Origin: Brotaphodocola faecis
GTDB lineage: Bacteria; Bacillota; Clostridia; Lachnospirales; Lachnospiraceae
DNA: 64,000 bases
Assembly: GCF_040096075.1 (NCBI RefSeq)
Contig: NZ_JBBMFJ010000010.1
Location: 31,366-95,365, forward strand
Reading direction: 5' to 3'
The position numbers were made by a program, and so were the translations under genes. The notes beneath the pieces are model-generated. The model was not told the DNA's origin. It ran no database searches and saw only the letters and a program-made list of their open reading frames with translations. Position 1 is the first letter of the stretch. Each line of letters opens with the position of its first letter. This document shows, in pieces, positions 34,324 through 42,831 of the stretch.

Positions 34324-34410
34324 CACATTCTCCAATTTAATTTCATTCGTGACGGCCCAGCCTAGAGAGGCACTTCCAGCATCCAGTCCTACATAGTACT
34401 TTTTTTCCAT
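34306..34410 (-). pseudogene. Remnant of cas9 (RuvC-I start only)
   Basis: A 34-codon open frame. Residues 1-23 (MEKKYYVGLDAGSASLGWAV, then TNE) are the Cas9 N-terminus with the RuvC-I motif GLDxGxxSxGWAV, including the catalytic aspartate. AAAGGAGAAGG precedes the ATG, so the original ribosome site survives. After residue 23 the homology ends; the last codons and the stop lie in a CRISPR repeat fragment (34305-34323). All other Cas9 domains and cas1, cas2 and csn2 are gone. The simplest origin is one large deletion from early cas9 into the array. A functional protein is very unlikely. Confidence 0.8.
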
Positions 34411-34484
34411 ACCTTCTCCTTTATATCTTTTGTCAACGTCAAAATTTATTTTCCCACATTCTTCTTTTACATCTGTCCTTATGT

Positions 34485-34520
34485 AAAAAGAAACTGCCAC
34501 TCTGATTCAGAATAGCAGTT
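34485..34520 (-). terminator. Terminator of the tracrRNA gene
   Basis: Stem AACTGCTATTCTGA / TCAGAGTGGCAGTT (14 bases with two G-T pairs, inner bases open) followed by TTTCTTTTT on the minus strand. Confidence 0.8.
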
Positions 34521-34609
34521 ACCTTTTTCACACACTGTGAGCCGCACACGCGGCGTTTACGATAAATCGTTATTTGAACTTATGATGTAATTTTGTATGG
34601 TACAAAACT
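34485..34609 (-). ncRNA. Type II CRISPR tracrRNA
   Basis: An RNA of about 125 bases expected from a strong promoter just upstream. In order: anti-repeat (34571-34609, complement reads TTTGAACTTATGATGTAAT...), nexus-like stem ACGAT-TT-ATCGT (34559-34570), hairpin GCCGC-GTGT-GCGGC (34541-34554), hairpin TCACA-GTG-TGTGA (34528-34540), then an intrinsic terminator. This is the tracrRNA architecture, and it stands directly upstream of the cas9 remnant as in type II-A loci. The anti-repeat also has a self-complementary part (TTTTGTA-CCA-TACAAAA). Promoter and terminator seem intact although cas9 is lost, so the RNA may still be made. Confidence 0.75.
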
Positions 34610-34615
34610 ACTTAT

Positions 34616-34644
34616 AATATACCTTTTCCAGAATCCCACGTCAA
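34616..34644 (-). promoter_or_regulatory. tracrRNA promoter
   Basis: Minus strand -35 TTGACG (34639-34644), 17-base spacer, -10 TATATT (34616-34621). Transcription would start near 34609, at the anti-repeat. Confidence 0.75.
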
Positions 34645-34660
34645 CTATCATTTACGCAAT

Positions 34661-35443
34661 TCAGCCCTTTTCCGTCACCCACCCCGGCAAATAATAAATC
34701 TGCATCTTTCCGGTAGCTTCATTCCTTGTCACCTGGGCTTCGATTCCGAAGTATTTGCGGATATTTTCTTTCGTCAGCACCTCTTCCGGGGTTCCGCAGT
34801 CTACGATCTTTCCCTGATACAGAAAAATGATCCGGTCACAGTAAAGCGCAGCCAGATTCAGGTCATGGATGGAGGAAAATACGGTGACATCCTGATTTCT
34901 CAAAATATCCATAATCTGATACTGGTAGCTGACATCCAAATGGTTTGTCGGTTCATCCAAAACGATGTAACGGCTTTCCTGCATCAGTACCCGGGCCAGG
35001 AGGACACGCTGCTTTTCTCCACCGGAGAGACTTAAATAGGAACGTGTTTCGTAACCGGTCAGTCCTACTTCCCGCAGGCATTTTTCGCAGAGTTCCCGGT
35101 CTTTTGCGGTGTCTCCTTCCAGAAATTTCTTGTGGGCATATCGGCCAAACATCACCATATCCCGCACGGTAAAGTCAAATTCCAGCTGGTTTTCCTGGGC
35201 CATGACAGCCAGTGCGCCTGCCAGTTTTTTCGCAGAAAGCTCCATAATATCGTTTCCATCCAGAAAGATGGTCTGCCCCTTTGGCTTATAGGTCCGGTAG
35301 ATATGCTTCAGCAATGTGGACTTGCCACAGCCGTTCGGTCCCACAAGGCCCACAAATTCTCCATCCCGGATTTCAAGGGAGATCTGATCCAGGATCCGGT
35401 CATTTCCGATTTCATAATCCAGATGTTTTACCAGTAAACTCAT
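34661..35443 (-). CDS. btuD: ABC transporter ATPase, corrinoid (B12) type
   Basis: A 260-residue FecE/BtuD-class ATPase: Walker A GPNGCGKSTLLKH at residues about 35-47, signature LSLSGGEKQRVLLARVL, Walker B YIVLDEPTNHLD, and switch histidine in SSIHDLNLAA. It energises uptake with the FecCD-type permease, whose stop overlaps its start by four bases. The family serves haem, siderophores or cobalamin; the cobalamin riboswitch at the head of the operon points to corrinoids. Its stop is only about 17 bases from the tracrRNA promoter. Confidence 0.88.
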   Translation of the reverse strand: MSLLVKHLDYEIGNDRILDQISLEIRDGEFVGLVGPNGCGKSTLLKHIYRTYKPKGQTIFLDGNDIMELSAKKLAGALAVMAQENQLEFDFTVRDMVMFGRYAHKKFLEGDTAKDRELCEKCLREVGLTGYETRSYLSLSGGEKQRVLLARVLMQESRYIVLDEPTNHLDVSYQYQIMDILRNQDVTVFSSIHDLNLAALYCDRIIFLYQGKIVDCGTPEEVLTKENIRKYFGIEAQVTRNEATGKMQIYYLPGWVTEKG

Positions 35444-36507
35444 CGGCCTACACTTCCTTTCCGAATTAAATACAGGAAGAACGGAGCCCCGAAAAATGCC
35501 GCAATAACGCCGATGGGAAGTTCTTCCGGCGCAATGATGATACGGGAAATCAGATCTGCGATCATAGCAAACAGGCCGCCGCCCAAAATGGACATGGGAA
35601 TCAGGCGCTTATGGCCGGAACCCACAAATCCACGCATCACATGCGGCACCACAAGACCCACAAATCCGATAACGCCGCTGACCGAAACTACCACGCCCGT
35701 CAACACGGTGGATGCCAGAATGATCAACAGTTTGATGCGTCTGGTATCCGCGCCCAGCGTCTCTGCCACATCATCTCCCAGAAGGAGAATATCCAGTTCC
35801 CGCGCGAACAAAAGAATCACTGCCATCATGACAACCGATACGATAAACACATATTTCACGCGGCTCCAGGTGGCTCCGCTTAAGGATCCCACCATCCAGT
35901 AGAGCGCCATTTTCGTCTTATCGGAACCGTTATTGAACCCGTAAACGATCAGGTTTGTCATGGCAGAGAACAGCGCGGAGGTTGCAATTCCGGCCAGCAC
36001 CAGCTGGGTGGAGGTAATTCTTCCTTTTAGAGACGCAATGCTTAAGGAAAGCCCAATGGCAACTGCTGCGCCCAGGGTCGCGCCAAAGATTACCGAATAG
36101 CCGCCCAGAAAGCTGAACATCCCCAGAATGATAACGCTGACCGCTCCGGCGGAAGCACCGGAAGAAATTCCCAGTACATAGGGATCTGCCAGCGGATTCT
36201 TGGTCAGAGCCTGCATCAGTACCCCACAAAGAGAGAGTCCCGCTCCCACAATAAAGGCCATGATAACCCGCGGGAACCGAATATTCCAGATAATATTTTC
36301 CGTTTTCTGTTCCCAGGAAACTGCAAAAACTTCCTTTCCTGATGTCTTATTGACCAGAATCTTTACGATCTCATCTGGTGACACATGGATGGCTCCAAGA
36401 GTCACAGAAATGGTCGTGACCACTGCAATCAGAAGCAGCACAATCAGAAGGGTACACACAAAACGTCCCGTTTCCCGGTTACTTTTTTTACTTAATTCTG
36501 ATTTCAT
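35440..36507 (-). CDS. btuC: ABC transporter permease, FecCD/BtuC family
   Basis: A 355-residue permease with about ten hydrophobic segments. Family motifs are RFPRVIMAFIVGAGLSLCG near residue 90, PLADPYVLGISSGASAG, and the C-terminal GVIGFVGLVVPHVMRGFVG for ATPase contact. I start at 36507 (MKSELSKKS) where GGAGAAAAC precedes the codon; the longer frame overlaps the binding-protein gene. It forms the membrane channel for the substrate delivered by the lipoprotein gene upstream. Corrinoid specificity follows from the riboswitch, not from the protein sequence. Confidence 0.88.
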   Translation of the reverse strand: MKSELSKKSNRETGRFVCTLLIVLLLIAVVTTISVTLGAIHVSPDEIVKILVNKTSGKEVFAVSWEQKTENIIWNIRFPRVIMAFIVGAGLSLCGVLMQALTKNPLADPYVLGISSGASAGAVSVIILGMFSFLGGYSVIFGATLGAAVAIGLSLSIASLKGRITSTQLVLAGIATSALFSAMTNLIVYGFNNGSDKTKMALYWMVGSLSGATWSRVKYVFIVSVVMMAVILLFARELDILLLGDDVAETLGADTRRIKLLIILASTVLTGVVVSVSGVIGFVGLVVPHVMRGFVGSGHKRLIPMSILGGGLFAMIADLISRIIIAPEELPIGVIAAFFGAPFFLYLIRKGSVGR

Positions 36508-36568
36508 GTTTTCTCCAAAAACAGGGACTTCCCGTGTGGGAAATCCCTTATACCTTACCAATTTCCAA

Positions 36569-37657
36569 TTAGAATTTATCCGGATACAGCTGCTTTGCAA
36601 TCTCTTTGACTGCCTCTGCAGAACCTGCGGAACCCTGCATATCGCTGCAGCATGCAGAGTAGATTTTGCCCTCTTTCACGGCTCTTAAATCCTTGGTAAA
36701 CTCATTGGTCTCCAGGAAGTTTTTCTTCTCGGAAATGTCCCCGGTGTAGTCCAGAATCAGGATCACATCCGGGTCACGCTCTACCACTTCCTCCCAGGAC
36801 GGAGTAGCCCAGCCAGCCTCGATATCATCGAAAATGGAAATTCCGCCAGCCAGCTTGATGATGTCGCCCGGCATACCCTGACATGCAGTAAACGGAGCAT
36901 CTTCACCGGAATCGTACGCAAACACAGTCACCGGATTCTGGTAAACATCATCACCCAGAGTGTCTTTTACTTCCTGAAGGGTATCCTTCATAGCCTGGAT
37001 CTTCTCAGATGCCACATCCTCTACTTGGAAGATTTTTCCAAGAGTCTCATAGTCTTTGTACAGATCCTCGAAGGTTGCCTTATCAGAGCATACATAGGGG
37101 AAATACATGGCGATTCCGTTGGCGTCACAGAACTCTTTTCCGAAGTTTTTATCAGAGAATACAGAGTCCCAACCCATCAGAAAATCACATCCGGTTGCCA
37201 CCAGTTCCTCTTTGGAAAGGTTGGAAATGCCTTTTCCTGCCTCTAACAGCTGCGGCACCTGGTCTCTTGCCGGATACTGGGAAACGGTGCTCCAGCAGCT
37301 TCCCTTGGTGTAACCAGCCATCTGGTCTTCCAGGCCAAGATCAAAGAAGAAATCTGCCATCTGATCACCGGAAGCAACCACTGCGGATGGCTTCTTGGTA
37401 AAAGTATATTCTACGTTCTCACCCAGACCGGAACGCTCCAGATTTAAGGTAATGGTAACCGGCTCATACGCTTCATCTGCGGTGGAATCGCCAGCCGCTT
37501 CGGTCTCCTCTGCACCGCTCTCCTCAGCTGCAGCGGTGCTCTCTGCTGCAGTCTCAGCCGGTGTTGCAGTATCTGCGCTCTTTGCGCCGCATCCAGCCAC
37601 CAGACCGGTGGTCATACAGGCAGCCATAGTTAAGATTACCAGTTTCTTGTTTCTCAT
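36569..37657 (-). CDS. btuF: ABC transporter substrate-binding lipoprotein, corrinoid type
   Basis: A 362-residue secreted lipoprotein. The signal peptide ends at the lipobox VAGC (Cys near residue 22), followed by a long Ala/Glu/Thr linker to about residue 65. The rest is a class III binding fold of the FecB/BtuF type (KKPSAVVASGDQMADFFFDL, then LGLEDQMAGYT). The start at 37657 has AGGAGG. It is the first gene after the riboswitch and its terminator, and so is made only when cobalamin is scarce. Confidence 0.88.
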   Translation of the reverse strand: MRNKKLVILTMAACMTTGLVAGCGAKSADTATPAETAAESTAAAEESGAEETEAAGDSTADEAYEPVTITLNLERSGLGENVEYTFTKKPSAVVASGDQMADFFFDLGLEDQMAGYTKGSCWSTVSQYPARDQVPQLLEAGKGISNLSKEELVATGCDFLMGWDSVFSDKNFGKEFCDANGIAMYFPYVCSDKATFEDLYKDYETLGKIFQVEDVASEKIQAMKDTLQEVKDTLGDDVYQNPVTVFAYDSGEDAPFTACQGMPGDIIKLAGGISIFDDIEAGWATPSWEEVVERDPDVILILDYTGDISEKKNFLETNEFTKDLRAVKEGKIYSACCSDMQGSAGSAEAVKEIAKQLYPDKF

Positions 37658-37722
37658 AATTGTTTTCCTCCTGATGTTGAAATTTTTTTGTACTACCCAT
37701 GCAGGAACAGGATGCAGCGCAA

Positions 37723-37766
37723 TAAAAAAGCACCATTCAACCTGCAAAAAGCAGATCAAATGATGC
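37723..37766 (-). terminator. Terminator arm of the cobalamin riboswitch
   Basis: Sixteen-base stem GCATCATTTGATCTGC / GCAGGTTGAATGGTGC with three G-T pairs and a 5-base loop, then TTTTTTATT. It lies between the aptamer and the first gene, so it is the likely expression platform. Confidence 0.8.
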
Positions 37767-37845
37767 ACCGTATTTTTGCATCCAGGGCAGACTTCACCCT
37801 TGTTTCCCTTGCCTTGTCATGGACCGTGACAGCAAAAGCGGAAAA

Positions 37846-38015
37846 AGCAGGTCTTCTGGCTTGCGCGGCAATGTTGTCTGGTTTCTTCCCATTTCTTCTA
37901 TTAATAATATGAAACAGTGAAATCAGACTGCCTTAAATGCGCTTACAGCGGCGGCACCGCACGGGACTTGCACCCGTTTCCCTTTTCACCGGCCCCGAAC
38001 GGCCGACACTAATTC
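37846..38015 (-). promoter_or_regulatory. Cobalamin riboswitch aptamer
   Basis: The minus strand has the conserved core: GCCGGTGAAAAGGGAAAC, GGTGCAAGTCCCG, GCCGCCGCTGTAAGCGC, and at the 3' end the B12 box GCAAGCCAGAAGACCTGC (37848-37865). Order and spacing fit the cobalamin family. Binding of a corrinoid should favour the terminator at 37723-37766 and lower btuFCD expression. Confidence 0.93.
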
Positions 38016-38023
38016 CGTATGAT

Positions 38024-38052
38024 ATCTTACGGCATGAAAGGAAAACTGTCAA
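38024..38052 (-). promoter_or_regulatory. Promoter of the riboswitch-btuFCD operon
   Basis: Minus strand -35 TTGACA (38047-38052), 17-base spacer, -10 TAAGAT (38024-38029), about ten bases before the aptamer. Confidence 0.78.
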
Positions 38053-38070
38053 CTGAATTTACCAGGAAAG

Positions 38071-38125
38071 AAAAAGGCCGATACTCCTGAAATCCGGAAT
38101 GGGCTGCCAGAAGTATCGGTCTTTC
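38071..38125 (-). terminator. Terminator of the large surface protein gene
   Basis: Stem AAAGACCGATACT / AGTATCGGCCTTT with a 27-base partly structured loop and a following T-run on the minus strand, 38 bases after the stop at 38163. Confidence 0.82.
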
Positions 38126-38162
38126 TATTATTTTTCTTCTATATAAAATAAGTTTTTAATGC

Positions 38163-41100
38163 TTATTCCATCTCTGCTTCGGAATCTTCCTCTGCATCTG
38201 CAGCTTCTTCTTCCGTTTCAGAAGACTCTTCCTCGTCTGCATCAGCATCTTTGTCTGCGGCGTCGGTATCCTCTGCATCATCCTCATCGGTGACGTCATC
38301 TGCCTGATCCTCAGACTCATCATCGCCAGTCTCGTCAGACTTATCTGCTGCATCCTCGGACTCGTCTACCTTGTCCTCAGAGTCATCTGCAGAATCGGTG
38401 TCTTTGATGTCATCAGAGGTGTTGTCCTCGTCGATGATGTCATCGGAGATTTCCTCTTTCTTGTCATCGGAAGCGATGATCTCGTCCTCTGCAGGAAGCT
38501 CAACATCTGCGATTGCTTCGATGTCGTCAATTCCAATCTCATCGGATTCTCCAACGTTGAAGGTAATGGGTTCATATCCATCCACGGAAATCTCTACTTT
38601 GTTTACCATACCATCTGCAAATGCATCTGCAGATAATTTCAGATAGCTGTAAACCATACCGTAACCATTGTCTGCTCCAGCTGCAACAAACTTCTTCGTA
38701 CTGCTGGAATAGAGACTGTAGGCACGATCGTAGTCTTTGCCATTTACAGTTACTGCCATTGTCTTATCGCTCAGGTACTCGCTTAATGCCTTATCATCCT
38801 TTGCTGTAAAATCAATGCGGTAATATGCCGGATCCCATGTTCCTGCTTCCACATAAGTTGCAGATTGATATTCCGGTGTTACTTTCTCATCAGACAGTCC
38901 GTTCACTGTGAAGGTACAGGACTTATAACCATCTGCGGTAATTGTAATCTCCAGATCCTCGGACATATCTTCCGGTCTGAGTTCCAGTGCAGGTGTGGAG
39001 GAGTAGGAATTATATGCATAAATCTTACTGCCCTCTGTGCTTCCAACGCTCTCATAAGAATTCTTCAGCTTTGTATATTCACTGCCATTTACTCTTACGG
39101 TCAAGCGGTCTGAACTGAAGAAATCTTTTGCATTGCTGCCGCTGAATGTAAGGTTGTAGTAATCTCCATAGCCAGAGTTAGATTTTTTCACTTCTGCTTG
39201 CTCAAATACCGGTGCATCCTTGTCTTTCTGCTCGTTTGCACTTCCGGTGAAGTAGAACTCACGAACCTTATAACCATCTGCGGTGATCTTCACGCGGTGT
39301 TCGCCGCTCATATCTGCCGGACGAATTGCCAGAATGGATTTGTAAAATCCGTCACTCTCCTGAATGGAATAGCAGTTTGTATTGTCCTGATTCAGACCGC
39401 TCTCGTAGTGCTCTCCGTCCACATAAACAGCCAGAGTCTTGGATCTGAGCCACTCTTCTACATCATCTTCGGTCTTGCCATCCTTATCCAGGTCAACACC
39501 ATCAAAGAAGATCTGGTAATACGGATCTTTTGCCAAAATACCGCTTTCTTCTTTCAGAACAGCCTCACGGAATGTCGGAACAGCTTTCCCATCTTCCGCC
39601 GGAGTCTCCACAGCCTCCTTCACCTCAAACTCCAGGGTCTTCGGTGCATAGCCTGCGTCTGCGTTTGCCTTTAACTGCAGGGTGTAGCTTCCTGCCTTTT
39701 TGAAGAGGTTCTTGCCAAGAATGACCATGCCATCCTCGATCTGATAATCTTCCTCACTGCCAATCTGACCTTCGCCAGCCGGAAGAACGATCTTGTTGTT
39801 CAGGGTAACTTCCTTCAGATTCTTCTGGAAATCACCTTTCAGATCTCCATCCTCTGCGGATGCATTGACATACACAGTCTGGCCTGCATGGTATACAGTC
39901 GCCTCTTCGCCGTCTGCTTTCTCCGGGTTTGCTGCCAGGGACAGTTCAAACACCTCTGTCTCTTTGCTTACCGTCAGGGTGATGGTGGCCTCTTTGTAGC
40001 CCTTAGCGACAATACGGAGTGTATGCTCACCTGCGCTTAACGGGGTCTTGGATTCGGTTCCATTTACGGTCTCATATGCGTAGATGATGAGCTGGGTTCC
40101 ATCCTCGCTGAATGCGAACTGGGTCATATAGTTATCATTTCTGAGACCGATTGCGCTGCCATCCAGATATATGCCCTGGATTTTTTTGAAGTACTCGGTA
40201 TCGTTTTCTGCAGTCAGTACCAGGTTCTCGCCCAGCTTGCCGGTAATACCTGTAAGAACCGGTGCATTTTTACCGACCATAGTGGAAAGGGTCTCGGTGC
40301 TGCCTAACTTACCATCCTCCAGAACGCGCTTAATCTGGTACGGACGTCCGTTAGATGACGGGGTTCCCTCATTCTGGTACTGTTCAAAGCTTACAAATCT
40401 GCCATCTCCAAGCTTTGCGTCTTTGACTGCATTTAAGTAATCGGTGAAATTATAGAACTCGTCTGCAGTATCATCGGTTACATACATGAGGTTCTGATCA
40501 AAATACCACTGTGCTACCGCGCTGCTCTCCGCAGTCGGGTTGATCTCATTTAAGATCAGAGCATTTGCCAGCAGATCGTGGTCAAATACCAGCCAGCCAT
40601 TTACGGTGCTGCTGGAACCGGAATCATCAGAACCGGAACTGCTGCCACCGCCAATGGAAGTTGCACTGGACACCGCATCCACACCATAGTCATCCGTCTT
40701 CTGTACGGAGATGGCCTGGGCCAGGAAGGTCACAGCCTTCTTCACAGCAGATGCATTGCCAATCTCTACCTTCTTGCTCATGGTCTTGTAGCCATGGGCG
40801 TAGACCGTCACGGTGTATACACCTTCCTCATCGGTGATCACATTCTTCTCATCGTCAGTATCGACACCGCAGATGTGAAGCATGCTTCCGATCTCATACC
40901 ACTGGCTGATCTTGGTCAGGGTCTTCACCTTGCCGGATGGCATGGTCAGATCAACACGGTAAATCGGGGAAAGGATCTCATTTCCGAAGCTCTCTCCATT
41001 CTTTCCAACGATATCAAAAGTGAAGCACTCGCCCTTCTGTGGGTTCGGGTTCAGGGAACCAAGGCTCATATTGAAATCGGTTGCGTCTACCAGTTCTACC

Positions 41101-42575
41101 GGAACGGTCAGTTTATTCTTGCTGTAGGAAGAAACCAGGTTCAGCTGATACTGTCCGCGGCTTCTCAGATTCGTTGCCGGAAGGGAAATGCGAATAATTC
41201 CGGTCTTTCCGTAAGTATCATCGGTACTGGTGGTAAAGGTCAGGTTGCCATTTACGATCTTGTTGTCGGTATCCATTGCCTTGATCGTAGTCAGCTTGCT
41301 AAACCATGCTTCCTGCTCCTCAGTCTTTAAGGAAAGCTTCACAAGAATCTCGCCCTTGCCATCCTGATCAATCTCAGCATCCGGTACATAGTAGCTGGAC
41401 GGAACCTCAGAAGCTGCGTCACTCTTTGTACCATTTACTGCGAATGTAGTTTTGCCCGGATGTACGCGTACGTTTCCATCGGAATCGTAGTTATCCAGAT
41501 AGTAATCAAACGCAGAAACCGGTCCGTTTGTTACCAGATTTGCTGGCGAGGAAGACGCATCGCCTTCCTCGGTCACGCGCTGAACATTCTCTTTGGAGAA
41601 GGTAACTCTCTGCTTCTCACCGTCTGCGTTTCTGGTTACATTGACGGTTCCCGGATTCCATACAGTAGTCTGCCATTTTACGATGGTGCCGTTATCATCC
41701 ACATTGGTGCAGGCATCGGTGATGTCGATTCCATCCACCTCGATGGAGTAATCGTCAATACTGCCCTCATTGAAGGCAAACACTGCGTACTGGGTCCAGC
41801 CCAGATTGACAAGGGTAGTCTGCGCTTCTTTTAATAGCGGTTTTACTTCCGGAGTCTCAGCAGATCCGTTATCACCAGTATTTCCGCTGTTGTTTCCGTT
41901 ATTGCCGGAATTATTTCCAGAGCCATTGGAGCTGGATCCACCAGAATGGCTGCCACCGCCAGAACTGCTGCCGCCACCGGAGCTGCTTCCGCCGCCAGTC
42001 ATGCTGCCGCCCGGGCCTGCTTTCTGCTCGGTGCTGCTGAAGCCTTTTCCGGACTCAAAATGCGCATTTCCATCTTCACCGACCCACTGGCCCTGTTCAT
42101 TGACCTGAAAGCCGTCCGGAGTTGCGCCGCCTTTTACCATCGTGCCTGCTCCCGGCGCAAAGTAATAGCAATATCCATCAATCCACTGCCAGCCGGTTTT
42201 CATGGAACCAAAGCTTCCGTCATGGCTGGTTCCGAAGAAACGTCTGCTTCCATCTGCTTCTTCTCTCCATCCACAGAACAGTCTGCCCTCAATTTCATTC
42301 TCGCCCGGTGCTGTGAAATAATAAGTCTGTCCATCGATCTGCTGCAGGCCCGTCAGCATAAGTCCTGTCTGCGGATCTAAATAATACCATCCGGATGCCG
42401 TCTCAATCCAACCGGTGCATACTGCTCCTGCTGCGTTGTAATAACGCCATCCCTGATTTTCATTGCCCCATCTGCCGGTTGTATCCGGCGCTGCGAAGAC
42501 GACTCCGTTTCCCGGCACACACATTCCTGCTGCGATCATCACAGAAAGCGCCATGTGTCTGAAATGCTTTTTCAT
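38163..42575 (-). CDS. Large secreted surface protein with cell-wall-binding repeats, Shr/HID-like (DUF1533) repeats and acidic tail
   Basis: A 1470-residue exported protein. Residues 1-29 are a signal peptide (ending VVFAA). Residues about 30-165 carry choline-binding-type repeats (GWRYYNAAGAVCTGWIE, SGWYYLDPQTG, MKTGWQWIDGYCYYF), which attach proteins to wall polymers. A Gly/Ser/Asn linker spans about 189-232. Further on are at least four repeats resembling the Shr haem/haemoglobin-interacting domain, near 793, 1002, 1123 and 1235; each ends in a motif like ITADGYK. The last ~120 residues are almost only Asp, Glu, Ser and Ala. DAVSSATS near 635 recalls the FMN-binding DAVSGAT signature. AGGAGG precedes the start. 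Haem or protein binding at the surface is an inference. Confidence 0.85.
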   Translation of the reverse strand: MKKHFRHMALSVMIAAGMCVPGNGVVFAAPDTTGRWGNENQGWRYYNAAGAVCTGWIETASGWYYLDPQTGLMLTGLQQIDGQTYYFTAPGENEIEGRLFCGWREEADGSRRFFGTSHDGSFGSMKTGWQWIDGYCYYFAPGAGTMVKGGATPDGFQVNEQGQWVGEDGNAHFESGKGFSSTEQKAGPGGSMTGGGSSSGGGSSSGGGSHSGGSSSNGSGNNSGNNGNNSGNTGDNGSAETPEVKPLLKEAQTTLVNLGWTQYAVFAFNEGSIDDYSIEVDGIDITDACTNVDDNGTIVKWQTTVWNPGTVNVTRNADGEKQRVTFSKENVQRVTEEGDASSSPANLVTNGPVSAFDYYLDNYDSDGNVRVHPGKTTFAVNGTKSDAASEVPSSYYVPDAEIDQDGKGEILVKLSLKTEEQEAWFSKLTTIKAMDTDNKIVNGNLTFTTSTDDTYGKTGIIRISLPATNLRSRGQYQLNLVSSYSKNKLTVPVELVDATDFNMSLGSLNPNPQKGECFTFDIVGKNGESFGNEILSPIYRVDLTMPSGKVKTLTKISQWYEIGSMLHICGVDTDDEKNVITDEEGVYTVTVYAHGYKTMSKKVEIGNASAVKKAVTFLAQAISVQKTDDYGVDAVSSATSIGGGSSSGSDDSGSSSTVNGWLVFDHDLLANALILNEINPTAESSAVAQWYFDQNLMYVTDDTADEFYNFTDYLNAVKDAKLGDGRFVSFEQYQNEGTPSSNGRPYQIKRVLEDGKLGSTETLSTMVGKNAPVLTGITGKLGENLVLTAENDTEYFKKIQGIYLDGSAIGLRNDNYMTQFAFSEDGTQLIIYAYETVNGTESKTPLSAGEHTLRIVAKGYKEATITLTVSKETEVFELSLAANPEKADGEEATVYHAGQTVYVNASAEDGDLKGDFQKNLKEVTLNNKIVLPAGEGQIGSEEDYQIEDGMVILGKNLFKKAGSYTLQLKANADAGYAPKTLEFEVKEAVETPAEDGKAVPTFREAVLKEESGILAKDPYYQIFFDGVDLDKDGKTEDDVEEWLRSKTLAVYVDGEHYESGLNQDNTNCYSIQESDGFYKSILAIRPADMSGEHRVKITADGYKVREFYFTGSANEQKDKDAPVFEQAEVKKSNSGYGDYYNLTFSGSNAKDFFSSDRLTVRVNGSEYTKLKNSYESVGSTEGSKIYAYNSYSSTPALELRPEDMSEDLEITITADGYKSCTFTVNGLSDEKVTPEYQSATYVEAGTWDPAYYRIDFTAKDDKALSEYLSDKTMAVTVNGKDYDRAYSLYSSSTKKFVAAGADNGYGMVYSYLKLSADAFADGMVNKVEISVDGYEPITFNVGESDEIGIDDIEAIADVELPAEDEIIASDDKKEEISDDIIDEDNTSDDIKDTDSADDSEDKVDESEDAADKSDETGDDESEDQADDVTDEDDAEDTDAADKDADADEEESSETEEEAADAEEDSEAEME

Positions 42576-42641
42576 CTCCCTCTTCCTCCTTTTTCTTTGA
42601 CATTTTTGTCCCCTTTTTTGTCATCTTTCAAAATGCAATTC

Positions 42642-42694
42642 GTTAGCGTAAGCTAACCGTTTGATAGTATATATATTTTCCCAATTATTGTCAA
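42642..42694 (-). promoter_or_regulatory. Promoter with DtxR-like dyad before the surface protein gene
   Basis: Minus strand -35 TTGACA (42689-42694), 17-base spacer, -10 TATACT (42666-42671). Directly downstream, over the start site, is GTTAGC-N4-GCTAAC (42642-42657), similar in half-site to DtxR/IdeR operators (TTAG...CTAA). Confidence 0.65.
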
Positions 42695-42749
42695 TTAGCT
42701 TTCCTTATTTTTGGACTTATTGAAAATTTTTGTTCAATGCCGTTTTTTC

Positions 42750-42780
42750 TTGACTCTACAATTATTATAGACTTTATACT
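42750..42780 (+). promoter_or_regulatory. MerR-type promoter of the MATE-MerR operon
   Basis: -35 TTGACT (42750-42755), 19-base spacer, -10 TATACT (42775-42780). The spacer holds a near-perfect 15-base dyad CTACAATTATTATAG (42756-42770). A 19-base spacer with a central dyad is the hallmark of MerR-activated promoters. Confidence 0.8.
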
Positions 42781-42831
42781 AAACAGCAGTATAATAAAAG
42801 CGTTATCACACGCAAGATAAGGAGATTTTCT

